Shown one piece after another: positions 8,410 to 16,207 of a stretch of DNA of 36,402 nt; positions within the stretch are counted from its first letter, which is position 1; the number at the start of each line of letters is the position of its first letter. This DNA comes from Angelakisella sp. Its GTDB lineage: Bacteria > Bacillota > Clostridia > Oscillospirales > Ruminococcaceae. Where the stretch lies: NCBI GenBank assembly GCA_020024515.1, contig JAHHTR010000008.1, forward strand, positions 1 to 36,402. Direction: 5' to 3'. The translations under genes and the position numbers were made by a program. Below the pieces are notes generated by a model that saw only the letters and a list, made by a program, of their open reading frames with translations, had not been told where the DNA came from and did no database searches.

Positions 8410-8531
8410 TTGCAACAATAATCCATATTTAAGAATAAATTAATACTTGCAAAAATATATAATAAGAGTTAAACTTATAACAGATACAAAAGTAAATAGT
8501 ATAGTTTTTTGATATTTACTTGCACCAAAAT
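8410..8531 (+). promoter_or_regulatory. Three TTGCA-type direct repeats between the regulator and galK
   Basis: TTGCAACAATA starts at 8410, TTGCAAAAATA at 8447 and TTGCACCAAAA at 8520, all in the same orientation. AraC-family proteins usually bind direct repeats, so these are candidate sites. The spacings (37 and 73) are irregular. No strong sigma-A promoter for galK was found; TTATAA-N16-TAGTAT (8475-8502) is the best weak match, as expected for an activated promoter. Confidence 0.3.
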
Positions 8532-8559
8532 TATTTTTTAAATACGGAGGACCTGAACA

Positions 8560-9861
8560 ATGTTTTTAAAATGCAGTAAACTTATTGAAGAATTAAAAAA
8601 CGGTAATTTTGATGACGAATTAAAAAAACTTTATGTTATAGATGATGTTTCTTCACAAAAACAACGCTATATAAATGCTGTAAAAAAACATATTGAAATT
8701 TATGGTGACGTTGACGGAGCTGTTTTTTCTGCATCAGGCAGAACAGAAATAGGCGGCAATCACACTGACCATCAACATGGTTGCGTACTTGCTGCGACTG
8801 TTACTATGGATATGATAGCTGTTGTTACACCAACAAAAGATAATATAATAGAAACAAAGAGCGAAGGATATCCTGATATATCCGTAAAACTTAATGATAA
8901 TGAACTTGTTATAAACGAAAACGAGTTTGGAAAAAGTATTGCATTGATTCGTGGTGTAGCAAAAGGTATACTAAATAACGGAGGAAAAGTAGGCGGATTT
9001 AAGGCAAGTATTTTCTCTGATGTTCCAAAAGGTTCCGGTGTTTCTTCTTCGGCAGCCTACGAAGTACTAATCGGAACTATATTAAATAAAATATATAATA
9101 ACAATGAAATTGCACCTATAAAGATTGCACAAATAGGACAATTTGCAGAAAAAGAATTCTTTGGAAAACCATGCGGACTGCTTGACCAAACAACAAGTGC
9201 CGTTGGTGGCTTTGTTTCAATAGATTTTGCAAATCCACAAAAACCTTTGGTTAAGAAAATAGACTGCAATATTAACGAATTGGGCTTTACAATTTGTATC
9301 ATAAATGCAGGTGGCAACCATGCAAACTTAACACCTGAATATGCCGCTATTCCAAACGAAATGAAAGAAATAGCACAGTACTTTGGCAAAGAAGTTTTAC
9401 GTGAAGTAGATAAAAATATGTTCCTACTTAATATCGCAGGTCTTCGCAAAAAAGTTTCGGACAGAGCTATACTTCGTGCTATACACTTTTTTGACGAAAA
9501 CGAAAGAGCAACCAAGGAATCAGAAGCACTGAAAAATAAACAAATATATTATTTTCTGCAATTGGTTAATGAATCGGGTGCATCATCACAAGAACAACTT
9601 CAAAATATATATCCTACTTGTGATGACAGCGAACGTTCTGTATCTCTTGCACTTGCTATAACAAAATCTATGCTGAAAGATGACAATGGTGCATGGAGAG
9701 TACATGGTGGCGGATTTGCCGGTACTATGCAGGCATTTGTAAAAAACAATATGGTAATGGCATATTGCAGTGCTATGGAGCAAATTTTCGGTCAAAATAA
9801 TGTACATATACTTTCCATTAGACCTATCGGTGGATATGTTTTGGGTGAAAACACATTATAA
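8560..9861 (+). CDS. galK: Galactokinase
   Basis: Phosphorylates galactose to galactose-1-phosphate with ATP, the first committed Leloir step, in the cytoplasm. It is a GHMP kinase of 433 residues. The substrate motif is GRTEIGGNHTDHQ (60-72), a variant of the classical GRxNLIGEHTDY. The ATP loop is PKGSGVSSSAA (156-166), the catalytic Asp is D209 in GLLDQTTS, and motif 3 is HGGGFAGTMQAFV near 387-399. It is longer than the roughly 390-residue classical enzymes, with extra N-terminal sequence. AATACGGAGG precedes the ATG by about 10 bases. It is the first gene of galK-galT-galE. The variant motif belongs to a GalK subgroup I associate with Clostridia. Confidence 0.93.
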   Translation: MFLKCSKLIEELKNGNFDDELKKLYVIDDVSSQKQRYINAVKKHIEIYGDVDGAVFSASGRTEIGGNHTDHQHGCVLAATVTMDMIAVVTPTKDNIIETKSEGYPDISVKLNDNELVINENEFGKSIALIRGVAKGILNNGGKVGGFKASIFSDVPKGSGVSSSAAYEVLIGTILNKIYNNNEIAPIKIAQIGQFAEKEFFGKPCGLLDQTTSAVGGFVSIDFANPQKPLVKKIDCNINELGFTICIINAGGNHANLTPEYAAIPNEMKEIAQYFGKEVLREVDKNMFLLNIAGLRKKVSDRAILRAIHFFDENERATKESEALKNKQIYYFLQLVNESGASSQEQLQNIYPTCDDSERSVSLALAITKSMLKDDNGAWRVHGGGFAGTMQAFVKNNMVMAYCSAMEQIFGQNNVHILSIRPIGGYVLGENTL

Positions 9862-9904
9862 TAAAATTATATAAACATAAAAAGATGAAAGTAGGTAAAA
9901 ATTT

Positions 9905-10879
9905 ATGGCAGAACTTAGATGGCATCCACTTACGCGAGATTGGGTAATAATAGCATCAAGCAGACAAAACAGACCACAAATGCCGAAAGATTGGTGTCCG
10001 TTTTGTCCGGGTTCAGGACAAGTTCCTGATGATTATGAAGTATTAAAATATGACAATGATTTTCCGGCACTTTCACAAAATCCACCTATCCCCGATGACG
10101 TTGCCGATGATTTCTTTAAAACAAGCGAAAACTACGGCAAATGTGAAGTAATATTATACTCAAAAGGACACACAACAACTATCCCAGACCTAAGTAATAA
10201 GCATATAAGAAAACTTGTTGATTTATGGTGCGAACGTTTTACTGAAATTACAAAAGATGAAAAAATTAAATACTGTTTTATATTCGAAAATCGTGGAGAA
10301 GCAGTAGGTGTTACAATGCCACACCCACACGGACAAATATACGGCTATCCATTTATTCCAAAGAAAATACAGCTTGAAGTTGACAGTGCAAAAGACTATA
10401 TGGCAGAAAAAGGCAAGTGTCTGTTTTGCGATATGCTGAGCCATGAAGAAAAAGATGGCAGACGTATAATTTTTGAAAATGAATACTTTACTGTATTTCT
10501 ACCATTCTTTACAGAATATCCTTATGGTGTATATATTATGCCAAAGAGACATATTAACTACATAACAGAAATGACAGATGAAGAAAAGACAGTAATGGCT
10601 GCAACATTAAAACAAACAGTAGGTATGTTTGATAATCTTTTTGACTATCAATTTCCATATATGATGTGTATGCACAATGCACCTGTCAACAGTGGAGATT
10701 TCAGCAAAGATTATCATTTCCATATAGAATTTTTCCCACCTATGCGTTCAAAAGAAAAAATTAAATTTAACGCATCAAGTGAAACAGGTTGCTGGGCACA
10801 CTGCAACCCAACATGTCCGGAGGAGACATCAAAAGAGCTTCGTGAGGCGTATAAACGTTTTATGGATAAAATGAAATAA
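9905..10879 (+). CDS. galT: Galactose-1-phosphate uridylyltransferase
   Basis: Transfers UMP from UDP-glucose to galactose-1-phosphate, giving UDP-galactose and glucose-1-phosphate. At 324 residues it is the size of the HIT-fold type 1 GalT. The active site HPHGQ is at 140-144, with H142 as the likely uridylylated nucleophile by family analogy. The metal-site cysteines C31 and C34 lie in CPFCPG, a second CxxC pair is in CLFCDM (about 174-179), and HFHIEFFPP lies near 273-281. The gene sits 43 bases after galK and 31 before galE, in an operon with both. The upstream Shine-Dalgarno region (AAGTAGGTAAA) is modest. Confidence 0.95.
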   Translation: MAELRWHPLTRDWVIIASSRQNRPQMPKDWCPFCPGSGQVPDDYEVLKYDNDFPALSQNPPIPDDVADDFFKTSENYGKCEVILYSKGHTTTIPDLSNKHIRKLVDLWCERFTEITKDEKIKYCFIFENRGEAVGVTMPHPHGQIYGYPFIPKKIQLEVDSAKDYMAEKGKCLFCDMLSHEEKDGRRIIFENEYFTVFLPFFTEYPYGVYIMPKRHINYITEMTDEEKTVMAATLKQTVGMFDNLFDYQFPYMMCMHNAPVNSGDFSKDYHFHIEFFPPMRSKEKIKFNASSETGCWAHCNPTCPEETSKELREAYKRFMDKMK

Positions 10880-10910
10880 TATTTAAAAATGTAAAGGAGA
10901 ACATTAAATT

Positions 10911-11915
10911 ATGGCAATATTGGTAACAGGTGGCGCAGGATACATAGGAAGTCACACTTGTGTAGAACTTCTTGAAGCAGGTTATGAGGTAGTAATTATA
11001 GATAACTTTGTAAATTCAAATTCCGAGTCACTTGATAAAATTCGTGAAATTACAAATAAAGATTTTAAATTCTATGAGGCAGATTTAAGAGACAGCAAAG
11101 CAGTAGCAAAAATATTTGAAGAAAATAAAATTGATGCTGTTATTCACTTTGCAGGACTAAAAGCAGTTGGTGAATCTGTATCTATTCCTTTGGAATACTA
11201 CGACAACAACCTTGTAAGCACTTTTGTTCTTTGTGAAGAAATGAGAAAAGCCGGCTGTAAAAAAATAGTATTTTCTTCATCAGCAACTGTTTACGGTATG
11301 AATAACCAAGTACCATTTACAGAAGAATATCCAACATCTGCAACAAACCCCTACGGATATACAAAAGTAATGATAGAACAAATACTGAAAGATTTGTGGA
11401 TTTCAGATAATTCATGGAGTATTGTTCTACTTAGATACTTTAACCCCATCGGTGCTCACAAGAGTGGTCTAATAGGTGAAAATCCAAATGGCATACCAAA
11501 TAATTTACTACCTTACGTAGCACAAGTTGCAGTTGGAAAACTACCTGAACTAAGCGTTTTCGGCGATGATTACGACACAGTTGACGGTACAGGTGTACGT
11601 GACTACATACACGTTGTTGACCTTGCACAAGGACACATAGCAGCACTTAAATATGCTATGCAACACGAATCAGTAGAAGCTATCAACCTAGGTACAGGTA
11701 AAGGCACAAGCGTACTTGAAATAGTAAAAGCATTTGAAAAAGCAAGTGGCAGAACAGTTGCATATAAAATTAAACCACGTAGACCCGGTGACATAGCTAC
11801 CTGCTATGCGGCAACCAAAAAAGCAAAAGAGCTTTTAGGCTGGGAAGCAAAATATAATATTGACGATATGTGTGAAGATACATGGAGATTTGCAAAAAAT
11901 AAATATGTAAAATAA
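10911..11915 (+). CDS. galE: UDP-glucose 4-epimerase
   Basis: Interconverts UDP-galactose and UDP-glucose with bound NAD, closing the Leloir cycle and supplying UDP-galactose for envelope glycans. It is an extended short-chain dehydrogenase of 334 residues. The NAD-binding GGAGYIGSH is at 7-15, D31 ends the second strand for the adenosine ribose, and SSSAT lies at 122-126. The catalytic pair is Y148 and K152 (NPYGYTK). The C-terminal half has RDYIHVVDLAQGH, typical of GalE. AAAGGAG lies about 10 bases before the ATG. It is the last gene of the operon, followed by a strong terminator. Confidence 0.96.
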   Translation: MAILVTGGAGYIGSHTCVELLEAGYEVVIIDNFVNSNSESLDKIREITNKDFKFYEADLRDSKAVAKIFEENKIDAVIHFAGLKAVGESVSIPLEYYDNNLVSTFVLCEEMRKAGCKKIVFSSSATVYGMNNQVPFTEEYPTSATNPYGYTKVMIEQILKDLWISDNSWSIVLLRYFNPIGAHKSGLIGENPNGIPNNLLPYVAQVAVGKLPELSVFGDDYDTVDGTGVRDYIHVVDLAQGHIAALKYAMQHESVEAINLGTGKGTSVLEIVKAFEKASGRTVAYKIKPRRPGDIATCYAATKKAKELLGWEAKYNIDDMCEDTWRFAKNKYVK

Positions 11916-11933
11916 TCACTGAATATCTAAATC

Positions 11934-11971
11934 AAAAAACTGATTTCATTTTATTGTGAAGTCAGTTTTTT
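11934..11971 (+). terminator. Terminator of galKTE
   Basis: AAAAAACTGATTTCA pairs with TGAAGTCAGTTTTTT (15 bp, one wobble, 8-base loop), ending in a T run. It starts 18 bases after the galE stop. Confidence 0.9.
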
Positions 11972-12013
11972 GTATTTTAATAAAGATAATTATTTTATTA
12001 AATTAACGGACCC

Positions 12014-12035
12014 ACAAAAGTTTTGCTCAGAAAAC
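12014..12035 (-). repeat. Partial copy of the 7377-7458 element
   Basis: Read on the minus strand this gives GTTTTCTGAG followed shortly by AAAACTTTTGT, the same two words in the same order as at 7416-7458, with less sequence between them. It lies in the tail-to-tail gap between galE and the metal-binding lipoprotein. Confidence 0.35.
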
Positions 12036-12060
12036 AAAATGCTTTTTTGAAAATAAGCAC

Positions 12061-12106
12061 AAAAAATCCTTCTATGATAGTTTATTCTACCACAGAAGGA
12101 TTTTTT
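12061..12106 (-). terminator. Terminator of the metal-binding lipoprotein gene (possibly bidirectional)
   Basis: AAAAAATCCTTCT and AGAAGGATTTTTT form a 13-bp stem with a partly paired interior. The A run at 12061-12066 becomes the U tail for minus-strand transcripts, and the T run at 12101 would serve plus-strand ones. Confidence 0.8.
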
Positions 12107-12125
12107 ATTTTCTAACTTTTAATAA

Positions 12126-12989
12126 TTATTTTTGTGCAATAGCTTTTGCCATAGATAATAAATTATCTATATAGTTTTCTGACAAAGGATATAATTCAAC
12201 TGTTTTGCCACCTATTTCATCAGCAAATGCCTGTAATTTATCAGAAGTTATTTCTGCTTGATGAAAAATAACTTTGATATTTTCTTTTTTGGCTATATCA
12301 ATCATTTCTGTTAATCTTTTTGCTGTAATGTCTTTGCCCTCATGCTCAAAAGCTATCATTTTTAAACCATAATCATCGGCAAAATACTGAAAAGCAGGGT
12401 GAAAAACAAGGAAACTTTTACTTTCACTATCTTTTAATATAGATTTTATCTCTGTATCCGCACTATTTATTTCGCTAATAAAACTCTCTGCATTTTTCTT
12501 ATAAAACTCTGCATTTTCACTGTCTATCTCACACATTGTGTCACGCATATATTCAGCCATTGTCACCATTCTTTTAGGTGATAGCCATATATGTGGATCT
12601 CTTTCGTCACCGATTAGCAAATCTTTATGTTTCTTTGAAATTTCAGTTTCGCAGTTTTTCACAATGGTATTTTTATTGATATATGGCAAAATAAAAGTCT
12701 CTTCACTTGGTACACCTATTGTAAAAAATACATCGGCATTGCTGAAATTTGCACGTTCTTTTGGCGATGGATCATAGTTTTCCGGACTTGCTCCTATTGG
12801 TATTACTGTTACAATATTTACCTTGTCACCACAAATTTTTTTCACGAATGTATGCTGTGGAACTATTGATACAGCAACTGTAAGTTTATTTTTGTCTATT
12901 TCTGTATTAGTTTTTGATCCACATGCTGTCACTAAACATATAATAATTATAGACACACATAAAATTAATAATTTATTTTTTATCTTCAT
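12126..12989 (-). CDS. ZnuA-like metal-binding lipoprotein, altered ligand set
   Basis: A cluster A-I (ZnuA/TroA-type) binding protein of 287 residues, lipidated at C23 (VTAC). The fold marks are present: SIVPQHTFVKKICGD at 41-55, DPHIWLSP at 131-138, FHPAFQYFADDYGL at 196-209 and FHQAEITSD near 242-250. The usual first His ligand (GxxPHxY) is missing and reads GASPENYDPSP at 66-76. H46 in VPQHTF may substitute, giving H46/H133/H197 as candidate ligands. The late Asp of the family (about 267) is Tyr (LYPLSENY). No ATPase or permease is adjacent, unlike typical znuABC. It lies 31 bases after the Big_2 lipoprotein, probably in the same transcript. Zinc or manganese as ligand is family-based. 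Confidence 0.82.
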   Translation of the reverse strand: MKIKNKLLILCVSIIIICLVTACGSKTNTEIDKNKLTVAVSIVPQHTFVKKICGDKVNIVTVIPIGASPENYDPSPKERANFSNADVFFTIGVPSEETFILPYINKNTIVKNCETEISKKHKDLLIGDERDPHIWLSPKRMVTMAEYMRDTMCEIDSENAEFYKKNAESFISEINSADTEIKSILKDSESKSFLVFHPAFQYFADDYGLKMIAFEHEGKDITAKRLTEMIDIAKKENIKVIFHQAEITSDKLQAFADEIGGKTVELYPLSENYIDNLLSMAKAIAQK

Positions 12990-13020
12990 AGTAATATCTT
13001 TCTTTTAACATATTTATTTT

Positions 13021-13887
13021 TTATTCAACTGAATAATATGTTTTTATTTCTTTTCCTGCATATTTTGCAGAAACAACAGTTTTCCCTTTACTTTTTGCTG
13101 TCACTATTCCTTGTGAATTTATTGATACAATATTTGGATTTTCTATATAATATACAATTTTATTTTCAGGGTGAGCTTGCTGTATTAAAGATGTTAAATT
13201 TTTAGAAGTTTCTCCGACTTTCATTTTATATTCAACCTGTACGGTAGCCTTTATAATATCTTCCACTCCGATAGTAGTAAAGTCTTTTATCAAAGCTGTT
13301 GGCTCAGCTGTTAATGCTGGCTCAGGTGGTGTAATAATTGTTGCAGGTTCAAGCTTTGTCATAGGTATCCCGTATGTTGCTATCCATATATCCTTTAAAC
13401 TGATTACTGTATAATCCTTGGGGGGCTCTGTGTTTTTTTCCGGCTCTATAACCGGTGGTGTTTCTGTTTCCGCATTTAGATTTATATCTATTGTATCAGC
13501 ACTTTCCTTATTGGTATTTTCAGCATTTTCTGTTTTATTACCATCTATTTTATCAACTTTTTCAGAATCGCTTTCTTTGTCAAATTTATTATTTTTGTTA
13601 GGTTTATTGTCATTATTAAGTGTATTCTCTCCTATATCATTCTCTAATGTATATTCAAGTGTATTTTCAAGTTTATCTTCTAACTTTTTATCAGAAGTTT
13701 TCTCGTTTGAAGGTTTCTTATTTTCTTCTTTATTTTCTTCTTTATCTATGGTATCTGTGCTTTGGCTACTCGTCAAACTGTGTTTATCACCATTCATAAT
13801 AACAATGTCATCGTCTAACTCTTCTTTTCCGCAAGCAGTAAACAAAAACAATATAACTGTTAAAAAAATTAATATTGTTTTTTTCAT
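13021..13887 (-). CDS. Low-complexity lipoprotein with C-terminal Big_2 (Ig-like) domain
   Basis: A 288-residue lipoprotein with signal peptide and lipobox LFTAC (C19). Residues about 30-130 are a repetitive Lys/Glu/Asn/Asp spacer with echoes such as KEENKEENKK and LENTLEYTLEND. A Pro/Thr segment follows. The last 80 residues end in a Big_2-type motif (NPNIVSINSQGIVTAKSKG then TVVSAKYAGK), a fold used by surface adhesins and wall proteins. AAGGAGG sits 7 bases before the ATG. The spacer is expected to push the Ig-like domain out of the wall. It is paired with the metal-binding lipoprotein downstream; a functional link is unproven. The rest is not recognised. Confidence 0.8.
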   Translation of the reverse strand: MKKTILIFLTVILFLFTACGKEELDDDIVIMNGDKHSLTSSQSTDTIDKEENKEENKKPSNEKTSDKKLEDKLENTLEYTLENDIGENTLNNDNKPNKNNKFDKESDSEKVDKIDGNKTENAENTNKESADTIDINLNAETETPPVIEPEKNTEPPKDYTVISLKDIWIATYGIPMTKLEPATIITPPEPALTAEPTALIKDFTTIGVEDIIKATVQVEYKMKVGETSKNLTSLIQQAHPENKIVYYIENPNIVSINSQGIVTAKSKGKTVVSAKYAGKEIKTYYSVE

Positions 13888-13961
13888 TTATGTACCTCCT
13901 TATTCTATAATAAAAATTATATTTTCAATTATTTCAACTTATTTAGACTTTTATAAAAAAA

Positions 13962-15254
13962 TCAATTAGAACATTTTTCTACGGATCTATTAATCATAAT
14001 ATTAAGTATTTCGGTATCTGTGGATTTCATACCTATTCTACCTATATATCCCATACTTTCTATTGTCTTTTCAATATCATTTTGCACAATGCCCTCACCG
14101 GGCAAAAACTTTCTGTTTTTCATACTCATATAGTGTCCCATTATTGCAGCATCAACAGCTGATGCTATTTTCGCCGCACAAGACGGCTTTGCTCCGTCGC
14201 ACACTATACCGCTTACGTCAGCAAGAGTATTTACTATTGTTAAACATATATTTTCGTATGTACCGCCATGCAAATATGTAATTGCCGCACCGGCACCGCT
14301 CGCCGCAGTAACCGCACCGCAAAAAGCTGATAGACTACCTATATATTTTTTTTGATGAATTGATATTAAATTTGCTACACAAAGTGCTCTGTAAAGTTTT
14401 TCTTGTGTTACTTTAAGCTCTTTTGCATATTCTATTACAGGTAACGACAAAGTCATACCCTGATTACCGCTACCCGAATTTATAATAACAGGAAGCGAAC
14501 AACCGCCCATACGTGCATCACTGCCCGCTGCCGCTCTTGCTTTTGCACGTATTTTTATATCATCGCCGTATACTTCAAGAAGTGTTTTACCAACTTCCGC
14601 ACCGTATGAATTTATTAATCCTTCATCAGAAATAGCTGTATTGCATTCTATCTGTCTGTCTAGCATACACTTTACATCTTTAATATCAACAGTATCCGCA
14701 AAGTCTATTATACCTCTAACATTAAGTATCGATAAATCCAAAGTTTTATTTTCTTTTTTTATTGTTGGCTCTTGCGAAAAAATAACTTCGCCATCTTTTA
14801 CAATTTCAGTTATACAAGTATGATGATTTTTTATTGTAACCTTTACCCAATGTTTTTCACTTGTAGCAAGTACACATATATGCAAATTCTCAACATTTTC
14901 TATAAGTCCGCAAGTACAAAAATCTGTCTTTATTAATTCTTTTGTCTTTTCTATATCTTCTGCTTTTATATTTTGCAGTACTTGCAATTTGCACTGCGCA
15001 TTGCCACCAACAACTCCAAGTATTGCCGCTACATCTATACCCTTTAATCCTTTTGAATTTGGAACAGTTACACCTTTTACATTTTTTATGATATTTCCGC
15101 TACAATCAACTTGTATTTTTTGCGGAAATTCTCCCAAAACTTCACGAGCTTTTGCAGCAGCGTATGCAATAGCAATAGGCTCTGTACAACCAAGTGCCGG
15201 TACAAGCTCTGCTGATAGTATATCTACATATTTTTTTCTCAAATTTATATCCAT
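13962..15254 (-). CDS. L-cysteine desulfidase family protein (UPF0597/CyuA-like)
   Basis: A cytoplasmic enzyme of 430 residues in the UPF0597 family. E. coli CyuA and archaeal cysteine desulfidase in this family use an Fe-S cluster to split L-cysteine into pyruvate, ammonia and sulfide. Related folds are serine dehydratase alpha chains. Visible marks are ALGCTEPIAIAYAAA (C23), CSGNIIKNVKGVTVPN near 51-66, RAAAGSDARMGGC near 235-247, and the late SGIVCDGAKPSCAAKIASA, which supply cluster-type cysteines. GGAGG lies directly before the ATG. The gene lies 74 bases upstream of the lipoprotein gene and may or may not share its transcript. Substrate is family-based; other thiols or serine are possible. 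Confidence 0.87.
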   Translation of the reverse strand: MDINLRKKYVDILSAELVPALGCTEPIAIAYAAAKAREVLGEFPQKIQVDCSGNIIKNVKGVTVPNSKGLKGIDVAAILGVVGGNAQCKLQVLQNIKAEDIEKTKELIKTDFCTCGLIENVENLHICVLATSEKHWVKVTIKNHHTCITEIVKDGEVIFSQEPTIKKENKTLDLSILNVRGIIDFADTVDIKDVKCMLDRQIECNTAISDEGLINSYGAEVGKTLLEVYGDDIKIRAKARAAAGSDARMGGCSLPVIINSGSGNQGMTLSLPVIEYAKELKVTQEKLYRALCVANLISIHQKKYIGSLSAFCGAVTAASGAGAAITYLHGGTYENICLTIVNTLADVSGIVCDGAKPSCAAKIASAVDAAIMGHYMSMKNRKFLPGEGIVQNDIEKTIESMGYIGRIGMKSTDTEILNIMINRSVEKCSN

Positions 15255-15692
15255 AAATCCTCCACATACTTTAATTATACATATATACGAAGCCTAAAAA
15301 ATTACATAAATACTCATTATCCTACATTATATTATCTTTTATTATGTTTTTCAAGCAAATATACATTTTTTGTTATTAAACAACTATTATATATCTATTT
15401 AAAAAACTTTTATGGATAATATTACTAATATAAACATTAAGCACAGCTAAAACAGAGTAAATTTTATTATTTGCAAAAATTTAAATATTTATTATTATTT
15501 TATCTATGATGATAATAAACCTATATTTTTTTACGAATAATATAGTTAAAATATAAATATTGTCTTTATCTCTTTTCAAAAGACTAAAATAATGTTAAAA
15601 TAGATTTTGTATATAGTCGTACATTTTGTAAAAAATTATCAATTAATTAATAGTACAAAAAATTTATTGCAACAGAAAAGAGTGTATAAAAA
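15255..15692. other. AT-rich divergent intergenic region
   Basis: 438 bases between the desulfidase and Nudix genes, which diverge. A minus-strand TATAAT (15274-15279) lies upstream of the desulfidase without a good -35 box. No hairpin, repeat or reading frame stood out. It must hold both promoters, but neither can be placed firmly. Confidence 0.5.
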
Positions 15693-16157
15693 ATGAAAGA
15701 AGTAAAAAGAGAAAAATCTTGTGGGGCAATAGTGTTCCGTCATAATGGTTCATCATACGATATCATTTTATTAAAGCATAAATATGGTGGACATTGGTCC
15801 TTTCCAAAAGGTCATGTAGAGGCCGGCGAAAATGAATTCAGAACAGCAACCCGCGAAGTAAAAGAAGAAACAGGTGTGTTTATAAGAATACTGAATGGAT
15901 TTAGAGAAGCTGTTGAATATTATCCAAAGCCTGATATTCGTAAACAAGTAGTGTATTTTTTGGGTAAAGCAATAAACGAAAATCTTGTTCCACAGGAAGA
16001 AGAAGTCAGCGAAGTTCAGTGGGTACCAATAGAACTTGCAGGAGATATGGTAACATTTGCAAACGACAAACGTCTTATAAGACTTGCTAAAAGACGTTTG
16101 GGAATAGCAGGTCCAAGTGCTAGAAAAAACAGAAAATATTCAAAGAGTTCTTATTAA
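15693..16157 (+). CDS. Nudix hydrolase, Ap4A-hydrolase-like
   Basis: A 154-residue cytoplasmic Nudix protein. The complete Nudix box runs from G40 to V62 (GHVEAGE, seven residues, REVKEETGV), including the Glu residues that bind Mg. The N-terminus SCGAIVF, the HWSFPKGHVE lead-in and the EEEVSEVQWV segment after the box resemble bis(5'-nucleosyl)-tetraphosphatases (MutT/Ap4A type). A basic C-terminal tail (RKNRKYSKSSY) follows. The ribosome binding site is weak (GAAAAGAG). It lies 50 bases before the K+ transporter gene in the same direction. Ap4A as substrate is the best guess; other nucleoside diphosphate derivatives are possible. Confidence 0.88.
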   Translation: MKEVKREKSCGAIVFRHNGSSYDIILLKHKYGGHWSFPKGHVEAGENEFRTATREVKEETGVFIRILNGFREAVEYYPKPDIRKQVVYFLGKAINENLVPQEEEVSEVQWVPIELAGDMVTFANDKRLIRLAKRRLGIAGPSARKNRKYSKSSY

Positions 16158-16207
16158 TTAAACAACTGTAATGACATTATTTTTTATAAACTGAGGTAGG
16201 TAGATAT

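Noticed and set aside
9057..9515. Minus-strand open frame of 152 residues
   Set aside because: Antisense to galK, which is unambiguous.
13418..13969. Plus-strand open frame of 183 residues, Ser/Leu/Phe rich
   Set aside because: Mirror of the low-complexity spacer of the Big_2 lipoprotein; the plus-strand frame has no ribosome site and no domain.
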